The translations under genes and the position numbers were made by a program. The notes under the pieces are model-generated. The model did no database searches. It saw only the letters and a program-made list of their open reading frames with translations, and was not told the DNA's origin. Shown piece after piece: positions 9,737-18,563 of a DNA stretch of 64,000 bases (the stretch's first letter is position 1; each line of letters begins with the position of its first letter). Source of the stretch: Fidelibacterota bacterium (GTDB lineage: Bacteria; Fidelibacterota; Marinisomatia; SCGC-AAA003-L08; GCA-2689995); contig JACNKR010000040.1 in NCBI GenBank assembly GCA_014381925.1, positions 1-64,000 of the forward strand, in the 5' to 3' direction.

Positions 9737-10087
9737 TTATGCTGAAAAACTAGTTCCACACCCACAGGTTCGTGAAGCATTTGGATTATTAATTTTAAAC
9801 CCACCTGTTAGCATATCATCAGAATAGTCAATTTTTGTACCTTTTAGATATAACCAACTTTTTAAATCACAAAATATTTTCACACCTTCACTTTCAAATA
9901 CTTTATCAAACTCTCCTTGCTTATCATCAAAAGACATATTGTAAGTCATCCCTGAACAACCACCACCTACAACCGACATTCTCAATGCAAAATCTGCTTT
10001 CCCTTCAGCCCCCATTACCACTTTTAATCTTTTTGCAGCTTTTGTTTCAATTGTAATTGTTTCATTTAAAATATTCGCTTGTGCCAT
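9737..10087 (-). CDS. A-type Fe-S carrier protein (SufA/ErpA/IscA family)
   Basis: The protein has 116 residues. Three conserved ligand cysteines are present: C44 in GGGCSGMTYN and C108/C110 in the C-terminal SRTCGCGTSF motif. These proteins accept clusters from the scaffold and pass them to apoproteins. It is the first gene of the suf operon, which favours a SufA role, but sequence alone does not separate SufA from ErpA or IscA. No Rrf2 or SufR-like repressor gene is visible upstream. Confidence 0.9.
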   Translation of the reverse strand: MAQANILNETITIETKAAKRLKVVMGAEGKADFALRMSVVGGGCSGMTYNMSFDDKQGEFDKVFESEGVKIFCDLKSWLYLKGTKIDYSDDMLTGGFKINNPNASRTCGCGTSFSA

Positions 10088-10138
10088 TTTTTCTCTATAA
10101 AATAATTAAAAAATAAATAGTATAAAAAACTCTTAAAA

Positions 10139-10165
10139 TCTATATACTAAATTTACCAAAATCAA
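10139..10165 (-). promoter_or_regulatory. possible promoter of the suf operon
   Basis: About 50 bases before the first suf gene, the minus strand reads TTGATT, a 15-base gap, then TATAGA. The spacing is shorter than the usual 17 and the DNA is AT-rich, so this is only a candidate. No Fur-like or IscR-like palindrome was recognised in the 119-base gap. Confidence 0.22.
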
Positions 10166-10206
10166 TTAAATCAGAACAAGATTAATTACGACCAAAATAG
10201 TCCACT

Positions 10207-11016
10207 TTATTTTTCACTATGAAAAATTGAATTATAAATAGACTTTAAAGTAATTAATAATGGATTGAGTTCAGAGTTATGAATTTTTACTAATTTTTGA
10301 ATTGAACTTATTTTTTTTATATATTTTTGAATTGAAAATCGTCCTCCAGTTGAAGCTGAAACTTTATGCCATATTTTAGAATTTGGAATATATTTACATT
10401 TTATATTCAATTTATCAGCTCTCAAACAAAGGTCAACATCTTCTGCATACATATTAAAAGACTCATCAAATCCATTTAATAATTTAAAATTATTTTTAGA
10501 AATTAAAAGACAACACCCTGTAACATATTCAGTTTTACAATTTTTAGAATTATGATTATTATCTTTTTGTCCAATATATTTATGGTAAATCTGACCTTTC
10601 TGTAAATTTACCACCCCTCCTCCATACCAAATTCTTTCTGATGGATATTCGAAATAAATCTTAGGTCCAAAAATATAATTTTCTCCAAATTGTTTTAAAC
10701 CATTTCTAAAATTTGATAAAAAATTAGGGTCAACTATTACATCATTATTTAAAAAGCAAATAAATTCAGTATCATTACTTATATGTTCAAAGCCCCTATT
10801 ATTCCCTCCAGAATATCCATAATTTTTATCTAACTGTAATAAATTTATGTTGGGAAATTTTAATAAAATATTTTTAACAGAATCTATTTTTGAATTATTA
10901 TCCACAAGCAAAATTTTAAAATTTTCATCATTAACAGCTTCTAAACTTTTCAAACAATTAATTGTATCATTTGATCTATTCCAATTTAAAACTATAATTG
11001 TAATTTTAGGAATCAT
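10207..11016 (-). CDS. family 2 glycosyltransferase (rhamnosyltransferase-like)
   Basis: The chosen start is the ATG at 11016, where ATGA overlaps the stop of the upstream glycosyltransferase; a longer frame to 11061 begins MEFFCRK and would overlap that gene by 49 bases. The resulting 269-residue protein opens with PKITIIVLNWN and shows a GT-A fold: nucleotide-binding VDNNSK and the metal-site region FLNNDV in place of DxD. A later YAEDVDLCLR segment fits the WcaA/rhamnosyltransferase group. It probably adds a sugar during surface polysaccharide synthesis. Donor and acceptor cannot be read from the sequence. Confidence 0.85.
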   Translation of the reverse strand: MIPKITIIVLNWNRSNDTINCLKSLEAVNDENFKILLVDNNSKIDSVKNILLKFPNINLLQLDKNYGYSGGNNRGFEHISNDTEFICFLNNDVIVDPNFLSNFRNGLKQFGENYIFGPKIYFEYPSERIWYGGGVVNLQKGQIYHKYIGQKDNNHNSKNCKTEYVTGCCLLISKNNFKLLNGFDESFNMYAEDVDLCLRADKLNIKCKYIPNSKIWHKVSASTGGRFSIQKYIKKISSIQKLVKIHNSELNPLLITLKSIYNSIFHSEK

Positions 11017-12137
11017 ATCAAATTTATAAAATCTATCATTTTTTCTGCAAAAGAATTCCATGAAAATTTATTTTTAAATGAATTAATATAATTTGACATA
11101 TTATCTATTTTTTTTTCATCTAAATACATTGAAATAATATTGGCTAGTTTTTTAGGGTTTTCTGGCTCTACAATATCACCACTTTTACCTTTTTCTACTA
11201 TTTCAGGCAATCCACCTACATTTGTTACAATTACCGGCTTATTAAAATGATATGCAATTTGGACAATTCCACTTTGAGATGCAGACCGATATGGTAATAC
11301 AACAATATCACAAGCAGAAAAATAATCACTTATTTCATCATCAGGAATAAATTTATTTTCCCATCTAAATATATTCTCAATTTTTAAATTACTAATTGAA
11401 GTTAATAAAGGTTCTGAGTCATCATAAGATTCTCCAACAGCTAAAACTTCAAAATCACTCCTCTGTTCATTAAGAATTGAAGTTGCTTCTATTAAAATAT
11501 CAAGTCCCTTATATTTCCGAACAAGCCCAAAATATAAAATTGTAAACTTTGCTTTAATTCCTAATTTTTCACGAGAATTTACTTTTAGTTTACTTTTTCC
11601 ATATTTTGTATAAAGTGGGTGAAAAAGTGTACATACCTTTGCATTATTATCTAAATTCAATAATTCTAATTCAACTTTTGATGATTGAACAATATGACCA
11701 TCCATTTCTGATATAAAGGAATTAGTAAATTTACGATCATAAAATTGGGCTTCATGAGGTAGGAGATTATCATATAACCCAATCAATTTTATATTATTCA
11801 TCCTCTTTATGCGCCTTGCAATAGTAACTAACATTGGTGCAAAAAATGGATTCCAAAATCTAAAAATAACTACATTAAATCCACTTTTTTTAATTGTTCT
11901 TGCAACTTTAAACCATGTAAATGGATTAATTGAATCGATACATTCTATAGACTGTTTAATATATTCTTTTGGATTTAAATATTGTGTTTCCCCGGGAAAA
12001 AGAAAAGAAGGATATTGTCGTTTATAATTATAACAAATTATTTCATGTTTTAAAGCTAGTGTTTGAATAAGTTGAGAAGTATGAGCAGAAATTCCACCCC
12101 TAAATGGAGGCGCAACACTAATTAATGCAATTTTCAA
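11013..12137 (-). CDS. family 4 glycosyltransferase
   Basis: The protein has 374 residues with a GT-B layout. The N-terminal acceptor domain begins LISVAPPFRGGISAHTSQL. The C-terminal donor domain has LYFGLVRKYKGLDIL and the nucleotide-sugar-binding region ending NVGGLPEIVEKGKSG, with the GT4 E-x7-E spacing region. It overlaps both neighbours by 4 bases (ATGA junctions), so the three glycosyltransferases are tightly coupled. The likely job is a retaining transfer in glycan or polysaccharide assembly; the sugar is unknown. Confidence 0.87.
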   Translation of the reverse strand: MKIALISVAPPFRGGISAHTSQLIQTLALKHEIICYNYKRQYPSFLFPGETQYLNPKEYIKQSIECIDSINPFTWFKVARTIKKSGFNVVIFRFWNPFFAPMLVTIARRIKRMNNIKLIGLYDNLLPHEAQFYDRKFTNSFISEMDGHIVQSSKVELELLNLDNNAKVCTLFHPLYTKYGKSKLKVNSREKLGIKAKFTILYFGLVRKYKGLDILIEATSILNEQRSDFEVLAVGESYDDSEPLLTSISNLKIENIFRWENKFIPDDEISDYFSACDIVVLPYRSASQSGIVQIAYHFNKPVIVTNVGGLPEIVEKGKSGDIVEPENPKKLANIISMYLDEKKIDNMSNYINSFKNKFSWNSFAEKMIDFINLI

Positions 12138-13069
12138 TCTTCTTCTCTAGAAAATATTTCTAATACTCTATTTTTATTTTGACCAACAAGTTTAACAACA
12201 ATATCACCTAAAAAACCAATTGAGAAAAATTGAACAGATAAAATAATTAATAATATCCCTAGAAAAAATATTGGTCTATCACCAATCCAAATACCATTAA
12301 ACCAGCCTACAGTTAAATATGTAGAAATACCAATTCCACCAAGAAACATTATTAAACCCAATTTTCCAAAAAAATGTAATGGTCGTCTAAGATAACTACC
12401 TAAAAATAATACAGTAAGTAAATCAAAAAAACCATGGAAATATCTTGCACCACCATATTTTGTTTCACCAAATTTTCGCTCACGATGGTTGACAATAATT
12501 TCTGAAACGGTATAGCCCATTTGTTTAGCTAATGCTGGAATATAACGATGTAATCCACCATATAATTCAATCGATTTTATTACCTCTTTACGATACCCCT
12601 TTAAGCCACAATTAAAATCATGAATATTTACACCTGTTAATAAACAGGTTACTTTATTAAATAATTTTGATGGAATTTTTTTTTCTAATGGATCTTTTCT
12701 ATTTTTTTTCCAACCTGAAACCATATCCCAACCATCATCGAGTTTATTTATTAAATTTGGTATTTCTGCAGGATCATCTTGCAAATCTGCATCCATCGTT
12801 ATGATATAATCACCCTTAGAAATCATAAACCCTTCAGAAAGTGCGTCTGCTTTACCAAAATTCTTATAAAACCGAACTAATTTGACGCGATTATCATCAG
12901 AAGCAATTCCACGAATTACCCCAACCGAATTATCTGAACTACCATCATCAATGAATATTATTTCATATTTATTATAAATATGAATTACTTTTATTATCTC
13001 AGCATATAAATCTTTAATTGAATCTACTTCATTATAAACTGGTATAATAATACTAATAAATTTATTCAT
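12134..13069 (-). CDS. membrane family 2 glycosyltransferase (DPM1/GtrB-like)
   Basis: The protein has 311 residues. The catalytic GT-A domain covers about 1-225 with SIIIPVYNE, FIDDGSSDNS and the MDADLQDDP motif typical of polyprenyl-phosphate glycosyltransferases. Two membrane segments follow near residues 235-255 and 265-290, the GtrB/ArnC-like layout. Such enzymes transfer a sugar from a nucleotide donor to undecaprenyl phosphate on the cytoplasmic face. It is embedded between a TPR protein (8-base overlap) and the GT4 gene (4-base overlap). Confidence 0.88.
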   Translation of the reverse strand: MNKFISIIIPVYNEVDSIKDLYAEIIKVIHIYNKYEIIFIDDGSSDNSVGVIRGIASDDNRVKLVRFYKNFGKADALSEGFMISKGDYIITMDADLQDDPAEIPNLINKLDDGWDMVSGWKKNRKDPLEKKIPSKLFNKVTCLLTGVNIHDFNCGLKGYRKEVIKSIELYGGLHRYIPALAKQMGYTVSEIIVNHRERKFGETKYGGARYFHGFFDLLTVLFLGSYLRRPLHFFGKLGLIMFLGGIGISTYLTVGWFNGIWIGDRPIFFLGILLIILSVQFFSIGFLGDIVVKLVGQNKNRVLEIFSREED

Positions 13070-14612
13070 TACTTATCTCTTCAATTTTATTTAAAATATT
13101 TTTATTCCCTGGCTCTAGATCTAAAATCCTATTTAAAATTATCAGTGCTTCTTTTTTTTGATTTAATAATAAATAAATTTCTGCTAAATGGCTTAATATT
13201 AAAACACTTTCATTATCTATTTCAGAACTTTTTACAATATATGGAAGTGCATCCATAGGTTTATCTAATTTAAAATAAATCCAACCGATTGTATCCAAGA
13301 ATGCTGCATTTTCAGGTTCAAGCAATATTGACTTTTTTGATAGTAATAATGCATATTCTAAATCAGGGTTATTTCTTTCACATAAGCTATAAGCATAATT
13401 ATTTAATCCACTCGCATCATTTTGATTTTTTGAGATAATAATATTAAAAAGGCTATCAGATAATTGATATTGTTTTAATGATTCACTTAAGTTAGCAATA
13501 CGATGTCTTAAATAATTATTTTCCTTATCTATGTTTAGCGATAAAATATACCAATTCAATGCATCATTATTATAATTTTGTAATTCATTTATTTCTCCCA
13601 ATAATATTGGAAATAGAATATTATTAGGAAATTTTTTAAATTGATCACTTATTTTACTATAGGCAATATCTAATTCGTTTAATTCATTTGAAATTAATAT
13701 AAATCTATCATATAACTTAGTGTCTAAATCATCGTTATTAATTAATTCAACTATTAATTTTAAAGCACTATAATATTGTTTTTTACTAATCTCATTTTCA
13801 ATTTTATACTTTATAAATGGAGGAGATAAACCAAAGGTCTCTTCATATAAATTTAAATATTTTTCAATATTATCAGAATTGTTGACCAATAAGGAAATAT
13901 CAATAATTTTTAATAAAATATGTTTATCCTTAGATATGTGGTATGCTATATCTAAATAGTTTATACTTTCAACAAATTCTTTAGATGCAATTTTTAACCC
14001 AGCCAATGCTAATAAGGATTCAGTATTTTCAGGAAGTTTTGTAGCAATTTCAATTAAGTCTTTTTCAAGATAAGTTTCTAAGTTTAATGTTAAAGCAATA
14101 TCAACTAATTTAGGTAAAATATCACTATTATCAGGGTCTAATAGATAGATTTGCTTGTAAACATGAAGAATTTCAACATAATTTTTCTTATTAAAAAGAC
14201 TTCTAATTTTACGATATAATAATTCTATATTTTCGGGATTATGATTTATTAAATCTAGTAATAATTTTGAAGAAGCTAAAGTATCCTGCAATTCTTCATA
14301 AAAATTCAAAACTTCAACTCCTAAACTTGCAGAGTAATTAGAATTTAATAGAGATTTATTAAAGTATTTTTTTGCTTTATTAATTTCACCTATTTCTTTA
14401 TAACATACAGCTAAATTATTAAAAATAATAATTGAATTAGAATCTAATTCAGATGCTTTTATAAAATTATTAATTGCATTTTCATAATCAAATTCTAACT
14501 TTGAAATTTCACCATTAATATAATATTCCATTGCATCTCCTGATTGTGCAATCATCAAAGAAAAAAAGAAGAATTTAATTAATATATATTTTAACTTAAA
14601 AATTTTATTCAT
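13062..14612 (-). CDS. exported TPR-repeat protein
   Basis: The protein has 516 residues. It begins with a basic, very hydrophobic segment (about 8-22) ending near IAQS, so it is exported or membrane-anchored. The rest is a long alpha-solenoid of tetratricopeptide repeats; recognisable copies include the segments around NNLAVCYKEIG, NNYAYSLCERN and DTIGWIYFKL. It heads the glycosyltransferase operon and overlaps the next gene by 8 bases, suggesting a role in envelope or glycan assembly. No enzymatic domain is visible. Confidence 0.8.
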   Translation of the reverse strand: MNKIFKLKYILIKFFFFSLMIAQSGDAMEYYINGEISKLEFDYENAINNFIKASELDSNSIIIFNNLAVCYKEIGEINKAKKYFNKSLLNSNYSASLGVEVLNFYEELQDTLASSKLLLDLINHNPENIELLYRKIRSLFNKKNYVEILHVYKQIYLLDPDNSDILPKLVDIALTLNLETYLEKDLIEIATKLPENTESLLALAGLKIASKEFVESINYLDIAYHISKDKHILLKIIDISLLVNNSDNIEKYLNLYEETFGLSPPFIKYKIENEISKKQYYSALKLIVELINNDDLDTKLYDRFILISNELNELDIAYSKISDQFKKFPNNILFPILLGEINELQNYNNDALNWYILSLNIDKENNYLRHRIANLSESLKQYQLSDSLFNIIISKNQNDASGLNNYAYSLCERNNPDLEYALLLSKKSILLEPENAAFLDTIGWIYFKLDKPMDALPYIVKSSEIDNESVLILSHLAEIYLLLNQKKEALIILNRILDLEPGNKNILNKIEEISNE

Positions 14613-14626
14613 TATTTAATATAAAA

Positions 14627-14652
14627 AAAAAGGAGGCAAATGCCTCCTTTTT
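14627..14652 (-). terminator. intrinsic terminator after the 62-aa protein gene
   Basis: A hairpin with arms AAAAAGGAGGC and GCCTCCTTTTT and a four-base loop is followed on the minus strand by a long U run. It lies 22 bases after the small gene and just upstream of the TPR gene, separating the two transcription units. The symmetry and flanking A and T runs would also permit termination from the other direction. Confidence 0.85.
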
Positions 14653-14673
14653 CAAACTAATTTAATAAACTAA

Positions 14674-14862
14674 TTATTTACTATCAGCAATTAAATTCTT
14701 TAAGTAATTTTCGACATTTTCGCCTTCAGGAATTCCAACTATTTCATCAGAAAACCTAATATTACCCTTCGATGTTAAACTTGATTTAACAAATTTTATA
14801 TTTGTTTTTGCATTTCGGTTCTGTTTTCCAACTTTATCCCCAAATGATTGTTTTTTCGCCAT
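14674..14862 (-). CDS. small basic protein, DUF4295-like
   Basis: The protein has 62 residues, is rich in lysine and starts MAKKQSFGDK. The middle segment, IKFVKSSLTSKGNIRFSDEIV, weakly resembles the VKSPKTGAYTFKEEIV pattern of the DUF4295 small proteins of Bacteroidetes; this match is from memory. There is no signal peptide or membrane segment. The gene has its own strong terminator and is followed by a TPR operon, so it is probably expressed in its own right. Function unknown. Confidence 0.6.
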   Translation of the reverse strand: MAKKQSFGDKVGKQNRNAKTNIKFVKSSLTSKGNIRFSDEIVGIPEGENVENYLKNLIADSK

Positions 14863-14909
14863 GTCCTAATTTCCAATTTATATAAAAATATTATAGCCAT
14901 AAATTAAAA

Positions 14910-15596
14910 CTATTTTGCCATATTTCCACCTAATTTTTTAACTTCATACATCATTTCATCTGCAAATCTAATCAAGCCTCTAGATTCTTGAGAATCACTT
15001 GGAAATTCAGCTAAACCAATACTAATTGTCATATTTTCATTTATTTCATCATTCGAAAAATTATAGTCTTCAATATTAGACCTAATTCGTTCAACTGTTT
15101 TTAAACATTCTTCTTTTGAGGTATTAACTAAAACAACAGCAAACTCCTCACCTCCATAACGAGCAACAGTATCATGAGTTCTAACATTATTTTTAATTAA
15201 GTTAGCTGTTTCTTTTATTACTAAATCACCAAATAAATGCCCATATGTATCATTAATTCTTTTAAATTTATCTAAATCTAAAAAAAGTAAGGTTAATTTT
15301 TCCTTGTGTCGTTTAGCACGTCCTAATTCAGATTCAAGACGATCCATAAAAAATTTATGGGTAAAAAGTCCAGTCATTCCATCCAACATAGAATTTTGGA
15401 TTAAATTATTATAATTAGCCATAAATTTATTCCATACAATAACAGAATAAAACAAACCCAATATACTAAAAATCAAACCAATAAAATTTGCATTGATGAT
15501 TTGATTCTCATGAGTTAAATAATTAATTTCTAGTAAAATTATTAAAAAAATAATTAAGAAAATTAGGGGTGAAATATATTTGAATATGTTTCTCAA
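14910..15596 (-). CDS. membrane-bound diguanylate cyclase (GGDEF)
   Basis: The protein has 228 residues. Two hydrophobic segments (about 8-22 and 36-55) anchor the N-terminus with almost no periplasmic loop, so there is no obvious sensory domain. The GGDEF domain starts near MTGLFTHKF; the active-site signature is GGEEF at 148-152. A product-inhibition I-site, RTHD at 139-142, lies five residues before it, so feedback inhibition by c-di-GMP is expected. It makes cyclic di-GMP from two GTP. No EAL or PilZ partner is in the window. Confidence 0.9.
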   Translation of the reverse strand: MRNIFKYISPLIFLIIFLIILLEINYLTHENQIINANFIGLIFSILGLFYSVIVWNKFMANYNNLIQNSMLDGMTGLFTHKFFMDRLESELGRAKRHKEKLTLLFLDLDKFKRINDTYGHLFGDLVIKETANLIKNNVRTHDTVARYGGEEFAVVLVNTSKEECLKTVERIRSNIEDYNFSNDEINENMTISIGLAEFPSDSQESRGLIRFADEMMYEVKKLGGNMAK

Positions 15597-15678
15597 AAAA
15601 CCCTTTCTTTAAATGTCATTAATTTCATTTGATAGTAATTTATTTAAATTATACTATTCTGACCAAAAGAACAATTTT

Positions 15679-16233
15679 TTATTTACGACTATTCACAACT
15701 TTAATTGGAGGTGTATCGTTTTGCCTTAAATTATTATTTTTATTACTATTTACTTTATTAAGAGAATCTTTCAATATAGGATCCTTTAAACTCTGTAATT
15801 CATTAGCAAAATGGCTATTATTATTTAATCTCACAGATTCGGGGGTTTTAAAATCAGCTATTTTTACATTTGGAATTTGATCAATTTTAGAAAAATAAAC
15901 TATACTAGTTATTATCATAATAATTGAAAGTCCAAATGCAATTGTATGATTAGGTTTTAATCCAAGATTAAATATATCTAAAAATCGCCATGAATTTTTA
16001 ATATTATAATTATCAAGATTAGAAATTTTATAATGTAATTCTCTTGTAAAGTTAGATGGTACAGAAACTGTTCGCATCCGCCTCATATTTGAAATTAATG
16101 TAAGCATTGATTCTAGTTTTTTACTACATGAATTACAAATATTTTTATGGGTTTTAAAATTAAAATTATCTTTTTGTTTTAATTCACCTTCTATAAAATC
16201 AGATAAATTTAATTCAAATTCATAACAGTTCAT
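15679..16233 (-). CDS. anti-sigma factor with zinc-finger (ZAS) domain
   Basis: The protein has 184 residues. The N-terminal H29-x3-C33-x2-C36 motif is the zinc-binding anti-sigma (ZAS) signature. A single membrane segment lies at about 94-113, followed by a short, low-complexity, Asn/Ser/Lys-rich exterior tail. It is encoded immediately after the ECF sigma gene, with TGA directly abutting ATG, and probably holds that sigma factor at the membrane. The signal that releases it is not apparent. Confidence 0.85.
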   Translation of the reverse strand: MNCYEFELNLSDFIEGELKQKDNFNFKTHKNICNSCSKKLESMLTLISNMRRMRTVSVPSNFTRELHYKISNLDNYNIKNSWRFLDIFNLGLKPNHTIAFGLSIIMIITSIVYFSKIDQIPNVKIADFKTPESVRLNNNSHFANELQSLKDPILKDSLNKVNSNKNNNLRQNDTPPIKVVNSRK

Positions 16234-16815
16234 TCAGATTATTCTTTCTCCTTTATTTGTTAGTAGTTTTTGAAGTTTTAAACGCCCTCGATTAATTCTG
16301 GATTTAACAGTACCTATCGGAACATCGACAATTTTACTTATGTCCTCATAAGAAAGTTCCTGTATATCCCTTAAAATAATTATTGTTTTAAAATCTTTTG
16401 GAAGTTGATTTAATGCATATTGAATTTTTTTCTCAACAGTAATAGCTTCTGCATCAATTTCAGCTGAACCGTCAGGGCTTTTAATAATAAATTCCTGGTC
16501 ATATCGAGATAAATCACTAACTGAATATGTTTTTCTTCTTTTTAATTTTCTTAATTCTGTTTTCGCTAAATTCCCTGCAATTGTATATAACCATGTTGAA
16601 AATTTAGCAATTTCACGATATGAATGTTTATGTGTATATAATTTAATAAAAGTATCTTGTAAAATATCTTCAGCTTTATCGACATCATATAAAAACCGAT
16701 AAATAAAATTAAAAAGGCGTTCTTTATATCTTTCAACAAGTTCGGTATAGGCTCCCACATTGCCATCTTGAAATTTAGCAATTAATTGTTCATCTGTAAA
16801 TTCAAACGAATCCAT
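16234..16815 (-). CDS. ECF-family RNA polymerase sigma factor
   Basis: The protein has 193 residues. Region 2 spans about 20-90 with YRFLYDVDKAEDILQDTFIK and the -10-binding segment FSTWLYTIAGN. Region 4 spans about 130-185 with the helix-turn-helix LSYEDISKIVDVPIGTVKSR. Regions 1 and 3 are missing, as expected for the extracytoplasmic function (RpoE-like) group. The cognate anti-sigma gene follows without a gap. It overlaps holA by 14 bases, so it may be read from the holA transcript. No self-recognised promoter could be identified. Confidence 0.92.
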   Translation of the reverse strand: MDSFEFTDEQLIAKFQDGNVGAYTELVERYKERLFNFIYRFLYDVDKAEDILQDTFIKLYTHKHSYREIAKFSTWLYTIAGNLAKTELRKLKRRKTYSVSDLSRYDQEFIIKSPDGSAEIDAEAITVEKKIQYALNQLPKDFKTIIILRDIQELSYEDISKIVDVPIGTVKSRINRGRLKLQKLLTNKGERII

Positions 16816-17797
16816 GAATCCCCTTACAAATCTTTACTATAAATGGTATCATTAATTCCTTTTCAGACATTGGTAATGTTTTAATTTTATAATCCATTTT
16901 TCTTAATTCTGTTAAAACTGCTTTTATCTCATTTAATCTAAATCTATTTATGTATAAATTCATATTTTTCTGTATAAAATAATTTAAACTATATTTATTA
17001 TTATTTTTAATACCAATAATCGACCATAAAATTCCTTGAAATAGATTATTTAAATTATATATAATTTGACTCAACGAAACATTATTCATCCATAATGAAT
17101 TGTATATTTTTATTGATTGTTTAAAATCTTTCTTTCCTATTGAATCAGTTAATTTCCATATAGGGTAATCTTGAAAATTGGTAGAAATTAAAGACTCTTT
17201 AATACTTAAATCCGATGAACTACTGTCACTTAATATAAATTTTTCAATTTCATTTTCTATATTTGCAATTGAATCACCACAATTTTCAATTAGAATTTCA
17301 ATTTCTGTTTGTTTTAATTTAATTTTTTTAATTCGTAAAATATATTCAACCCATTCCCTGATTTTATTTTGAAAGGGAGTTCGTACATCAATCAATTTTA
17401 TTTCTTTTTTTATCTCCTTAATAATTGAATTTTTAATATCAAATTCATTTTTAATTAAAACTACACAATTATTAGGATTAGGCCGTTTATGCCAAGCAAG
17501 CAAATCACTTAAATGAGATTTTTTAATTTTCCTTAACCCTCTAATTATAAAAATCTTAGGCTCAGAAAATAATGAAATACCTGTAATTTCATTTAATATC
17601 AAATCACCATCATCTTCGTTAAATGAATAAACAAATTTTGGTATTTTTTCTTTACTAAATAATTTAGTTAAATGGTTTATAAAAAAAGATTGTAAATATG
17701 CATCATTTCCAATAAGTAAATATATAGGATTTACTGAATGATTTTTAATTTCATTAAAAGTTTCTTTGATGGAAAATAATCCATATTTATCTGGCAT
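16802..17797 (-). CDS. holA: DNA polymerase III delta subunit
   Basis: The protein has 331 residues. The start of the clamp-loader delta domain, with IYLLIGNDAYLQSFFINHL, and the following region with VVLIKNEFDIKNS match the AAA+-like fold of HolA, which lacks a functional Walker A. The C-terminal collar domain contains the PIWKLTDSIGKKDF segment typical of delta subunits. It opens the beta clamp during replication. It overlaps uppP by 11 bases upstream and the sigma factor gene by 14 bases downstream. Confidence 0.85.
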   Translation of the reverse strand: MPDKYGLFSIKETFNEIKNHSVNPIYLLIGNDAYLQSFFINHLTKLFSKEKIPKFVYSFNEDDGDLILNEITGISLFSEPKIFIIRGLRKIKKSHLSDLLAWHKRPNPNNCVVLIKNEFDIKNSIIKEIKKEIKLIDVRTPFQNKIREWVEYILRIKKIKLKQTEIEILIENCGDSIANIENEIEKFILSDSSSSDLSIKESLISTNFQDYPIWKLTDSIGKKDFKQSIKIYNSLWMNNVSLSQIIYNLNNLFQGILWSIIGIKNNNKYSLNYFIQKNMNLYINRFRLNEIKAVLTELRKMDYKIKTLPMSEKELMIPFIVKICKGIHGFV

Positions 17798-18557
17798 AAA
17801 GCATACCTAATATTCCAATAAAAAAACAATAAAATGAAAACATCCAAAAAGTATTATTAATCACAATTTTATAAAGTAATTTTAATGCAAAATATCCCGT
17901 AGTTGCGGAAACAAGAAAACCAATAAATAAAGAAATTGACTGAGAATTTCCGAGGTTATATAAATGTGGAATTTCTAAAATGGTTGCACCTAAAATAATT
18001 GGTATTGCTAAAAAGAATGAAAACTTAAAGGCATCATTACGATTTATACCCAAAAAAAGAGCAGTAGTAATTGTCATACCAGATCGAGATATACCTGGAA
18101 ATATTGAAAATGCTTGTATTAATCCAATCATAAAAACGGACTTAATACGAAATGGAGTCTGCTTATGTTCCATAAATTTGGAAAGAAATAATAAAATTCC
18201 AGTTATTATTAAAAATATACTTGTATAAAAAGTGTCATTATAAAATGCTGTGAAAAAATCTTTAAAAAATACACCAACGACCCCAGCAGGAATAATTCCA
18301 ATAATTATGAAAAATGAAAATTTTAAAGCATTAGCATCAAATTTTATAATATTTTTTATCAATTCTAAAATGTCATTCATATAAAAAACTAAAATTGCAG
18401 TTAAAGATCCAAAATGTAATATAACCTCAATAATTGTTCCTGGAGAATTAATCCCCAATATTTTTTTTGCCAATACTAAATGTCCCGAGCTTGAAACGGG
18501 TAAAAACTCCGTTATTCCCTGAATTGCACCTAAAATAATTAAATTTATTAAATCCAT
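17787..18557 (-). CDS. uppP: undecaprenyl-diphosphatase UppP/BacA
   Basis: The protein has 256 residues and is highly hydrophobic, with about seven to eight membrane segments. Both BacA signatures are present: GAIQGITEFLPVSSSGHL near residues 9-27 with the catalytic glutamate, and FPGISRSGMTI in the middle. It dephosphorylates undecaprenyl pyrophosphate to recycle the lipid carrier for peptidoglycan and glycan synthesis, a process also relevant to the nearby glycosyltransferases. It starts 6 bases after the YfiH gene. Confidence 0.95.
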   Translation of the reverse strand: MDLINLIILGAIQGITEFLPVSSSGHLVLAKKILGINSPGTIIEVILHFGSLTAILVFYMNDILELIKNIIKFDANALKFSFFIIIGIIPAGVVGVFFKDFFTAFYNDTFYTSIFLIITGILLFLSKFMEHKQTPFRIKSVFMIGLIQAFSIFPGISRSGMTITTALFLGINRNDAFKFSFFLAIPIILGATILEIPHLYNLGNSQSISLFIGFLVSATTGYFALKLLYKIVINNTFWMFSFYCFFIGILGMLYAR

Positions 18558-18563
18558 AGCTAT

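Noticed and set aside
11017-11061. 15-residue extension of the first family 2 glycosyltransferase
   Set aside because: It overlaps the upstream gene and precedes the conserved start PKITIIVLNWN; the ATGA junction at 11013-11016 is the better start.
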